Positions 12,165 through 64,000 of a stretch of DNA of 64,000 bases are shown here, one piece after another. The stretch is from Phylloscopus collybita. Its lineage: Eukaryota > Chordata > Aves > Passeriformes > Phylloscopidae. The notes beneath the pieces were generated by a model. It did not search any database. It was given only the letters and a program-made list of their open reading frames with translations, and was not told the origin of the DNA. The stretch lies in the NCBI GenBank assembly GCA_027886175.1, contig JAJNNQ010000040.1, positions 26,184,001 through 26,248,000 of the forward strand, written 5' to 3'. Position numbers and translations under genes: made by a program. The first letter of the stretch is position 1. Every line of letters begins with the position of its first letter.

Positions 12165-12220
12165 AGACAAAGAGCTTGGCATGCTGTGGGACAGGAACAG
12201 CTGTCCCATCGTATTTAAGA
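12165..12220 (+). promoter_or_regulatory. Candidate core promoter of the FGase-like gene
   Basis: A TATA-like TATTTAA lies at 12212-12218. It is preceded by a GATA-type motif (TGATAAG, near 12160) and by the imperfect palindrome GGGACAGGAACAGCTGTCCC (12188-12207). This would place transcription start near 12245, just before a segment ending in good splice donors. No CpG island is present, which suggests tissue-restricted expression. Confidence 0.45.
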
Positions 12221-12244
12221 GAGCCTGAGAGGAAGGAACCGGAA

Positions 12245-12327
12245 TCCTTCTGGGGCAGGTGAGCAGCCTCGGGGGAGCTGTTGCTGTCGATTTATTTAAC
12301 TTGTTGCTGGACTCCCCTGCGCCTCAG
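12245..12327 (+). other. Candidate non-coding first exon of the FGase-like gene
   Basis: The segment ends with a consensus donor CAG|GTAAGC after 12327; an alternative donor CAG|GTGAGC follows 12258. A matching acceptor (pyrimidine-rich tract then TAG) ends at 13937, 52 bases before the coding start. The first-exon start is inferred from the TATA-like box, not seen directly. Confidence 0.45.
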
Positions 12328-13937
12328 GTAAGCTATGCCTAGACTTACACACTCTGCATCGGTCTATTTTTCTGAGAAAAGGGATTCTGAATAATGTTTG
12401 ACAAAGCGTTCCTTTCCTCAGTGTTTCTGGTAGCACACAGTGAATAGATGGTGAACATCTGCTTCAGGGAAGTCTACGGAAACGTGAACCATATGGGGCC
12501 TTGGATAAAATCTTGTTTTAAGCCAGTAGCTCAACTAAAAGGACCTTTTAAATGAAAGCTTAAAATGAAACAAAAAAAAAAAATCTTTTGTCATGAACAG
12601 GAAAACTGTAGATGAGATTCTCAGAGATCTGATTCCAGCTCACAGACTCTTAAGGGACTTTCAGCCCAGAAAGAAGAGCAGAAGATAGATGTTTATTTTT
12701 CGGGCACAGGCTCCCGAGAGTGCAGTGCAGTGGGTAGGAGAGATTATCGCTAAAAATCAAGCAGCACTCCCTCATAGCAGGAAGAGAATATTTTGCTGCA
12801 TTATTTGGGTGAAATTGCCTTCTCCCTGTCTTGGATTAGTCAGCTGATGGTAGGTGCTTCCACAGTGCCCCCTGCCCTCTCAGTATTACTGGCTGCTCTC
12901 ACACATAGTCTCAGGCCAGAAGTTGGGGATAGATTTGTTCTGATCTTCTTTCTTACTCTCTCCTTTGTCTGTCCTCTTATCCTCTGTATTTCTGCAGGTG
13001 CTGTAATGATAGGGGTGGGACCTGACAACAGGGTACCCTGACTCATCTGCAAATGCATGTGTCTATATACTCCTCATCTGCCCTTTACTGAGGAGATTGT
13101 TTTACTCCTGGAAGTGAAAAGTATACTTTTTTATTCTGCTTTTCACTGACTTTACTGGTTCATGTTACAGCCACCAGTTACACTCAAGATGCCGATCTTG
13201 CTAGAGATATATTCAAACTAGAAAGACCTCTTAGCATCTTGTTGAATTTCAGCTTTCCAAAAATGGCATAATTAGTGAGTACTTTAAAATATCTTAGGTC
13301 ACTTGAAGAGAACAGAGACTTGCAAACTAAAGAGAACAGGGTCACTACTTAATGCACTCACTGGTACCTTGCTATGAAGGTCTTAAAGTAACTCACTCTG
13401 GAGCCCAGTTAGAGACAGAGTTTGCTAGCACTCAATTTTTATCAGTCTCATTATTTTACACAAGCCTGGTCACACAAGTTCTGGTCTGGACTGACATAAC
13501 CTCTAGTTTATATAACCACATTGATAATACAAAGGTATTTCACACAGGTCAATGACATACAGATGTTTTGTCAAATTTTGTTAGAATTTTCTTACACTTC
13601 AGAGATGAAAAAAAAGAGAGGTTTTAATAAAAAAAATAAAATATATATTTTGCTGGGATGATTCTCTGGAATCAGATAGGGTGATCAAATATTGTTTGTG
13701 CTTTCTGGGAAAATGGGAGAGGCCCAGTAACATACGATTTCCCTTGCATCTGTTACATCTAGCCATACTAAGTGTCCTGTTAATTTCTTTTTCTCATATA
13801 GAAGTGTTCTTCTTTGTGCTACATGCAATAAAACTAAAATAGGTTAATCATTAACTAATTATGCCAGTAGCAGCTGAACAGACTCATGTGTTCCCAGCTG
13901 TAAGTAATCAACAGTCTGTTTTTTGCTTTTTTTGTAG
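12328..13937 (+). other. Probable 5'-UTR intron of the FGase-like gene
   Basis: Bounded by GTAAGC and a strong acceptor (TTTTTTTGCTTTTTTTGTAG type tract ending at 13937). The interior is AT-rich with A-runs near 12570 and 13620. I recognise no repeats or exons in it. Confidence 0.45.
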
Positions 13938-13989
13938 GTACTGATATATTATTTCATATTGCTGAGTCTTCCAGCAGCAAGTGAAAAAT

Positions 13990-14940
13990 ATGTATTTATT
14001 CCTCCTTTCAATTTTACCTTTGCTTTTGAAAGTCACTGGCAACAAAGATGTTATATTTGGTCATAATAATTTCACAGAATATCAGGTGGGCAACATGAAC
14101 CTCATTCTCTCTGTCCCACATGGTGGGTCAATTGAAGCTAAAGACATCCCTGATCGAGAGGCTGCCTGTTGGGATGCAAAGACATCCTCTTGTATCTTTT
14201 CTCATGACTGTCCTCCTGGAAGTACTCAAAATTCTAAGGAATGCAAAGTGTCTACCAACCAAGACAGTTATACTATAGAGGTGGCTCAGGCTCTTGCTGA
14301 AGAAATCAACAGCATTACTCATGGCTTCTTCCCACATATCATCATAAACCACCTACAGAGGATCAAGATGGATGCTAACAGGGAAAAGGAAGAAGCCTGC
14401 TTTGGAATTCCCCAAGCAGAACAGGCCTGGGAGGACTATATGGGATTTTTGAACACTGCAAAATCACAGATGTCAGGGGGCCTAATTCTGGATATCCATG
14501 GACAAGCACATCCTGAAAGGTGGATAGAATTAGGTTATACACTTTCAAAAACTTCCCTTGACTCAGGTGTCTTTTCTGCACTGAATTCCTCAATTAGCCA
14601 TCTGGCCAGTCAGCTGGTCAGTGTGTCTTCTGAGACTTTGATTGCAGGGAACAGAAGCTTGGGTAAATGCATTGAAGAACAAAATAAGAGTTATGTTTGT
14701 GTGCCTTCTCCATCCAATCCTAGCCCAAATAATGGAAACTATTACAGTGGTGGATACATAACAAAGACTTTTGGTTCCCGTGGTTCTGGCACCGTTGATG
14801 CCATTCAGCTTGAACTGCCCCAGTGGGTGAGAGCACCTGAAGAGCGTCACAGATTTTGTAAAGCGCTGGCAAGGGCTGTAATGAAATTCTGGCAAATTAA
14901 CTACTGCAGCCAGTACAAGCACAAATTTCTGCCATGCTGA
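13990..14940 (+). CDS. Secreted N-formylglutamate amidohydrolase-like protein, 316 aa, intronless coding region
   Basis: Residues 1-17 form a signal peptide (MYLFLLSILPLLLKVTG) with no further membrane segment, so the product is predicted to be extracellular or luminal. Motifs resembling the FGase superfamily appear in order: SVPHGG 41-46 (H44), RIKMDANRE 124-132 (D128, R131), LDIHGQAH 167-174 (D168, H170), GGYITKTFG 254-262, and QLEL 273-276 (E275). These His/Asp/Glu residues are the likely zinc-site and catalytic candidates. There are ten cysteines and N-glycosylation sequons at N27, N199, N221 and N232, fitting a secretory protein. The start is the ATG at 13990 with A at -3; the GTG at 13981 is in frame but not a eukaryotic start. 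The whole reading frame is one exon. Bacterial relatives hydrolyse N-formyl-L-glutamate in histidine breakdown. The substrate here is unknown; a lumenal N-acyl amino acid or peptide is possible. I recognise the superfamily, not a named gene. Confidence 0.85.
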   Translation: MYLFLLSILPLLLKVTGNKDVIFGHNNFTEYQVGNMNLILSVPHGGSIEAKDIPDREAACWDAKTSSCIFSHDCPPGSTQNSKECKVSTNQDSYTIEVAQALAEEINSITHGFFPHIIINHLQRIKMDANREKEEACFGIPQAEQAWEDYMGFLNTAKSQMSGGLILDIHGQAHPERWIELGYTLSKTSLDSGVFSALNSSISHLASQLVSVSSETLIAGNRSLGKCIEEQNKSYVCVPSPSNPSPNNGNYYSGGYITKTFGSRGSGTVDAIQLELPQWVRAPEERHRFCKALARAVMKFWQINYCSQYKHKFLPC

Positions 14941-15256
14941 AAGAGGCTGTCTTGCTAAGATACCTTTCCTTAATAGTGATCTGCAACAATCGAACAACTC
15001 ATTCACCTGGAACATTTAAGCCTGCAATATAATTGTGGATGCTGGTAGAAAGAAACCATCCTGCAAAGGAATGCATCAACATAGAGGAAATCCACAGTTA
15101 ATTCAGACAAATCCATTAACACACAGCTTTGTACTAGACCCAGCATTGAAAAGCCTGCTCTAAGATGAAGGGTGCAAGTATCACTTCCCTGTGCTTAATT
15201 TCTTTCTGGTCTCATCCTCTGTTTTGAAGCACATGATAAAAAACTATTTTTCTTCT

Positions 15257-15301
15257 AATAAATTCTATGCAATGCCTTAGTGGATTATATGTTCAAATAA
15301 A
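15257..15301 (+). terminator. Polyadenylation signals of the FGase-like gene
   Basis: Two AATAAA hexamers, at 15257-15262 and 15296-15301, lie 317 and 356 bases after the stop codon. They give a 3' UTR of roughly 340-380 bases on the same exon. Confidence 0.7.
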
Positions 15302-17540
15302 TTAAATGTCTCTGCTTTTCTTTTGACACTGAAGAAAGACAGTGGGATAATGTCTATTGTACAAAATAGGACCAGTTTCCATTTGGTGCTTATAAAGCCC
15401 TAGGGTTTGAGGTAAACAGTAATGCTGAGCAATGACATGCAGTCTGATCTACTTCAGGATTTTTTAATATAACAAATTAGGAAAAAGAGATCTGATAGCA
15501 CTGTAATTTTGTCACACTTTAAATAGCATAACAATAAGGTAGTGACTGGGTGGAAGGCTGATAAATATAGCACACGCACATCATGCATTTTTGACAATTT
15601 TTCTTACAACATGATTCCCTTCTGAGAGCTTTTCCATTGATTTCATTCACCATAGGATTAAACACTTGATTGCCACTGGGAATAGTGCTACATGATGGGT
15701 AGTATCTGCACAGTTGAGAATATAGTGGCGTGAATAGCCATGACTACAAGTCAAATCCTAGAAAACACAGGCAATTAATAAAGGAAACCGAAGGGAGCAG
15801 GAAGCAAGACTGAAAATGTACCATTTGAAAATTAAGAACCTGTGAAATCCTGGCACTGCTAAAAGTTCAGTAAAAAGAAAATACTGAGAAAATAGTCAGT
15901 TTTGAGGAAGTAAATAGTCAATAAACTGAAGAGAAGTGGGATATCTGCGTCTTGCAACCACAGTAAAATAATTTTGGCCTATTAGTAGGCACAATGCCAA
16001 AGAGAAAATATTACATTACATATGATAAAATATAACACATAGGAGCATCAAAATAAATGGGTAAGGATCTCTCTGAACCTGAACTGAGCACTTTAATAAT
16101 CTTTGAAGACTTGGCAATTTTCAGGTAACTGAAAGAGACTTTATGTAGTTTTCAAAATGATACAGGACTCAGCATTGCAAGAATGTTACCTTTCATATGA
16201 TAACTGCTAAATCAGGGGTCAGATGAAGTAGTAAATGGCAGATCACACTTTATCTGGTGCCATTTGGTTTGTCAGACAAGTCTGATTTTAGTTTTGACCA
16301 CAAGGTTGACTAATGTGGTAAGCTGACCCTGGCAGACACCAAGTGCCTGCCCAGTTTCTTGCTTGCTTCCTTACTTCTCCCAGTGGGATGGGGAAGAGAT
16401 GTGGAAGAGCAAAAGTGAGAAAATTCTCGGGCCACAGTGAAGACCCTTTAATAGGTGAAACAAAGCTGCATGTGCAAGCAAAGCAAAACAAGGAAATCAA
16501 GCACTGCTTACCACCAGCAGGGCGATGTTTGTCTAGCCACCTCTGGGAAACAGGGCCTTCACACACATAATGAATGGTTACACAGGAAGACAATCACTAC
16601 AACCATGGACATCATGGTTCCCCACCCCATTCCATGAGGATGTTATATGGTATGGAAAATTTCTGGTCAGTTCAGGTCAGCTGTCCTGGCTGTGTCCCTA
16701 ACCAGCTTACTCGCTGGGTGTGGGAAAAAAGCACCTTCTTGTGCTGGCATTGCTCAGCAATAGCCAAAACACTGATGTGTTATCAACACTGTTTTATTGA
16801 CTAATCCAGGACAGAGCGCCCTACAGGCTGCTATGGAGAAAATTACATTAATCCCTGCCAGATCCAGTAGAGCTGATCATGAGAATTTTAAGTATACTCC
16901 CACAAGGTATTTTGCAACTACCCTTAGATCTGCCATAGCCTTGTAACCAGTTGAAGGCAGGTAAATAATTTCAAGTCATTGTATATTCAGTTCATGAGAA
17001 GAATCTTTTCAAGAAGGCCAGCAGATCAAACACCATTCAATATCAGTGATATAGAAAACCTGCTATTTCCCCCAAAATAGTAGTTAATAATATCACTGAT
17101 TATATGCATTATCCTAACTACTCACTAAGGTGAGACACTTGGCACCATTTGTATATGTTGCCAAAGGATGAAAATGTGTTCTGTGCACTGTGTCATGTTG
17201 TGACATTGTCTTGGAATGCTGAAATGAGAGAAAAGATTTGCAGAATCATGATGGATAATTAATCGAATATGAGCTCAGCAGGCACATTTTTGGCTTAGAG
17301 AATGAACACACTCTTTGAAAGCATAAGCAAGGAATGAACAGGCAGAAACAGCAGGGCATATTAACTCTTTGTTGACTTTATGATTAATCTGGCAGAGAAA
17401 AAAGCAGTGTAACATTCAATATTCGAAAGTTCAAACCGGGCAAATTGAAGCAGAAGGAAACTAGTGGTTTTGTCATAGAGAGTACCTGTCAGTAAATATA
17501 CATGAAGTCAAATGGGCTTTTCAATACCTGGTTATAATCA
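15302..17540. other. Intergenic region between the FGase-like gene and the WDR64 3' end
   Basis: The two genes converge here (plus and minus strands). Apart from the solo LTR at 16296-16875 the sequence is AT-rich with no recognisable element or exon. Confidence 0.6.
16296..16875 (-). mobile_element. Avian endogenous-retrovirus solo LTR, minus orientation
   Basis: The order of blocks is that of a common avian LTR family read in antisense: CTGGCAGACACCAAGTGCC, GTGGGATGGGGAAGAG, GCAAGCAAAGCAAAACAAGG, GTTATATGGTATGG, AGCTGTCCTGGCTGTGTCCC, and GCTCAGCAATAGCCAAAACA near the end. No coding region of a retrovirus flanks it, so it is a solo LTR. It is diverged and non-coding. The piece at 50812-50960 belongs to the same family. 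Confidence 0.75.
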
Positions 17541-17549
17541 TACACTGGC

Positions 17550-17565
17550 TTTATTAGAATTTATT
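17550..17565 (-). terminator. WDR64: Candidate polyadenylation signals for WDR64
   Basis: TTTATT at 17550-17555 and again at 17560-17565 reads AATAAA twice on the minus strand, about 180 bases past the stop of the candidate terminal exon. The position fits the 3' end of WDR64, but no exon proves it. Confidence 0.4.
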
Positions 17566-17732
17566 CTTTGCATGAAGGATTGGAATAGAAGTAAAGATTT
17601 GTTTTCTATATGTTCTACTTAATAATGAAATAAATTTAAATGTAATTGAAAAGAAAAACAGAGAAAAAAATAACAAAAGAAATCTGCTGATCCACTTTAA
17701 TGAAAGTGGAAACTACATCTGTTTGTCTTGAC

Positions 17733-17807
17733 TCAAGTCTTCAACGGCATCTGGACCCTTTTGCCGTCCCCTGTGACTGGACTTCTCAGCTCTGATCCTT
17801 TGAAGAC
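17733..17807 (-). CDS. WDR64: Candidate terminal exon of WDR64
   Basis: After an AAAG acceptor at 17808 the phase-0 frame, which exon 18760-18834 requires, encodes 24 residues (VFKGSELRSPVTGDG...) and then TGA. The segment is richer in CpG than its surroundings and precedes two AATAAA signals. The other frame (LQRIRAEKSSHRGRQKG..., stop TAG) also looks protein-like, so an extra exon with another phase may intervene. Low certainty. Confidence 0.3.
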   Translation of the reverse strand, partial: VFKGSELRSPVTGDGKRVQMPLKT

Positions 17808-18044
17808 CTTTAAAAAGATTTCAAAAACTAATTAACATACTGAGGTGAATAGACCAGAGTGATAGCATTTTGTAACAGCACAGACAAAAATACGGTTCTG
17901 TGCACATAGCTTACAGAAAATGTCTGATTTAATTTTGTTGTAAATCCATTGCAGTGCCATTGGCTTCACAGTAGTTGCTCCTAATTTCCCAAGGCACAAG
18001 AATCCCTGTATTTTATTTTCTTTTTCAGGAACAAAACAACATAC

Positions 18045-18125
18045 AGATTTCCAAAGTACATTTATGGTTGGAAAAATAGCATTTGTGCCAACTATGCTCC
18101 TGAGTTTTTTTGACACACTGTAATG
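18045..18125 (-). CDS. Possible extra 3' exon of WDR64
   Basis: Phase-0 segment of 27 codons between CATGCAG|CAT and TCT|GTATGT, in frame with both neighbours. I could not match its sequence to WDR64 from memory. It may be intronic chance. Confidence 0.2.
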
Positions 18126-18759
18126 CTGCATGTACAAGGATTAGGTCATATATATTGGAATGCAGAGGTGGAATGCAAAGTATTCTATTAACCCCACCTA
18201 ACCAGCCATCTAGGATCTAATTCTTATCCAAGTTAGTTCTCTAGGTACCCTCTACAGAAAGGATTCAGCATCTTTGATAGGGGTGATTCTTTTCATCTTA
18301 TGATATGTGGGATAGACAAGCCTGTGGAATATTCTGCTCTTGCTTCACAGAAGAAAAACCTAGGAAGCTTTGCTAGACAGCTTGCAATAGATCAGATCAT
18401 TAATACCCATAAAATAGTACTACCTTACAATACTCAAAGCTTTGGGCAGATGAGATTCAATAGGTTTGGGGCTGGTTAAAAGAATCAAATCTGAGCAAAA
18501 CTTTAATGACATGAGGTTGAACAGGGGAGTTAACATCTGTGATACTCACTTTTTGGCATGCTCACTTCAGTTGGCTTCTCAAGCTTCCACCAAAGTTGGA
18601 GTTGGATAGGTAATAATGCAAGTCATGTTAGAAAATTAAATTGAGAAGCAGACAATTAACAGTGTAATGTAATAATGTCACTGTAATAACATACAAGTTA
18701 TTATAATGGCTTCTGATGTATGAATGCCACCACAGAAGGTAGAAAACACTTGAGCTTAC

Positions 18760-62327
<43,568 letters not shown>

Positions 62328-64000
62328 CTGCAATCATTAATAAAACAATCATGTAAGAAATATTTGGAAAATACAGTCTACAGTCATTCCACCTTATTCT
62401 TCTGTAGCATGCAGAATAGCTGTTTGCATCATGTATGCAATCTCATGTTGAAGGCAAATTGATTTATAACAGACACTTAGAGTGATACTGGCATCAGTGA
62501 AACAGGAACAGAGCACACGTTCCATTAAAGAAATAAATATCTCATCTGCACACTTGAATCTTTTAACAGGCAAACTCCAGACTCCTAAAATGGTAGCTCT
62601 TGCCAAAGTAAACTGCATACAAGCCTGTGTGCTTTAAGCAGTTCATCACTGAGGAAAAGTACCAAAGAAATTGTGTTTGCCTGTTTCAGACATGGAGGTC
62701 TACTGTGATCTCAATGTTACACTAAGTAAGTGCAGTTACTTTTCTGTTGCTTCTGTATAATGTACTGTATAATGAATAGTCTTTATATGATCTACTTTGT
62801 GTTGTATGACAACATGAAGAGACCACAAGTATCTGAAACTCAACAGGTATTCTATTATACCCACTGCTAAAGCATAGGAATTCAAACAGCCAACTCAGAC
62901 TGAAATTGACTCAGTGTCCCATCCAAACCCATCCTTTGTGCAACTTCTGTTTGTCTCTCCAAGCTTCATCCATTGCTACTAATGAGTGACTATTTTATTG
63001 ATTTTTGGATGTAGCAACAGCAGGGTTAACACCTGTCATTCTCAGGAAAACAATGACTGCCAGTGTAAATAAGCTGTACAGAACTAAATGAGAATACTTT
63101 TAATTTTTCCTTTGAAATTCAGACAACTATTAGTTCATCTACTCTGGGCTAGAGTAGCCATTAATACCGAAAAACATAAATGGATGTGACATTCCAGACA
63201 AAAGACTCTGGAAACTTTGAGGATTAGTAAAAGAGTTGTTACTTCTAGGCAAGTGTAAATAAAAGGCTGTTTGCTTCCTATTATTTAGAGGGAGAAAAGA
63301 TTTCTTTCCAGAGTTTTAACAAAAAAGTCTCAATCCTCTTGACAGTATAAAATAACAATTAATTGGTTTAAATGTATGATTAACAGACTTCCTAAGCTTT
63401 TTTCACCTTTTATACTTCTATATAACTGTCCATTAGCTCTTTAATGAACAGACTTGATACTACTCCAAGATCAAGTGGGGATGAGGGATTCTGGCACTGT
63501 GAAGTCCTGCCCAAACCATGGCCTTGCAACAGAAGCACCTTATAATCATACCCATATCTCTCTTTTTCAGATACTTTACAAGAAAAGATTATAGCTGTTC
63601 ACCTGCCATTATTGGCAAACAAACTTAAATCCCATGAGAGAGAAGATGCATTGCATCCCTCTTTGAGTACAGTAACAATTCCTTGATACAAAGTTAATTA
63701 GGGAAATTTCTTTTGTTAGAACAAGTAAATCATATTTTTAAACTAGTTACTTATTAGATGGACATTTCAAAGTGATTTGATCTACAGGTATTTTTAGGAC
63801 TATTAACTTCATTTTAACAGCTGTGCAATTCTACCTACTGTGAGAAACTGCTTAGAGATATGCATTTATTGGATTTGGAGATGCAACTACAGCCAGCGTG
63901 AAATGAAAAATACCTACCAAGACAGTTACAGTTAATGTTCTGTATTGAAGTATATGACTAGACTTTTGGCTCTGCAGACTTAGTCTTTTATAACTAATTC
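62328..64000. other. WDR64: Right edge: WDR64 intron, incomplete
   Basis: The first exon in the window has an acceptor at 62328, so transcription comes from beyond 64000. I see no exon or known repeat in this stretch. Confidence 0.6.

Noticed and set aside
13981..13989. Upstream GTG as start of the FGase-like protein
   Set aside because: GTG is not a normal eukaryotic start; the ATG at 13990 has a usable context and starts the signal peptide directly.
14590..15015. 141-codon minus-strand open frame
   Set aside because: Shadow of the FGase-like coding region.

Overview
This is a piece of vertebrate nuclear DNA, most likely from a passerine bird (songbird). The signs are long AT-rich introns, several CR1 LINE copies in both orientations, two tRNA-Ile-derived SINEs with a CR1-like tail (resembling the songbird TguSINE1 family), avian-type LTR fragments, and one sharp CpG island. 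There are no bacterial operons. Almost all coding sequence is split into short exons that long ORFs miss; I placed exons by protein similarity from memory, GT/AG borders and phase bookkeeping.

Layout. (1) 1-8608, minus strand: the 5' part of EXO1 (exonuclease 1), eight coding exons encoding residues 1-419; the rest lies beyond the left edge. All the nuclease metal-binding acidic residues are present at the human positions. (2) About 8440-9310: the EXO1 CpG-island promoter, with an E2F-type site next to the start codon and three perfect tandem 30-bp units, each carrying a ZNF143/THAP11-like motif. (3) About 11860-15301, plus strand, divergent from EXO1: a gene with a probable non-coding first exon and one coding exon (13990-14940) for a 316-aa secreted protein of the N-formylglutamate amidohydrolase-like (FGase) superfamily. 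This is the least described gene of the window. (4) About 17550-62327, minus strand: WDR64, a WD40-repeat protein. Seventeen exons with consistent phase encode about 673 residues, the 5' end lies beyond the right edge, and the 3' terminal exon is uncertain.

The WDR64-EXO1 tandem order in the same orientation agrees with the human 1q43 neighbourhood as I remember it. The FGase-like gene sits between the two and is absent from the human locus as I know it. The rest is intron and intergenic DNA. Notable pieces are a CR1 split by a roughly 1.4-kb LTR-like element and a SINE (20120-22812), a CR1 starting only about 30 bp past a WDR64 splice donor (53964-55365), a perfect 30-bp-stem hairpin (20004-20067), two copies of an unclassified repeat of about 250 bp, and two copies of one avian LTR family.

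There is no operon-like joint function. EXO1 acts in mismatch repair and end resection. WDR64 is poorly characterised. The FGase-like protein is predicted to be an extracellular hydrolase.
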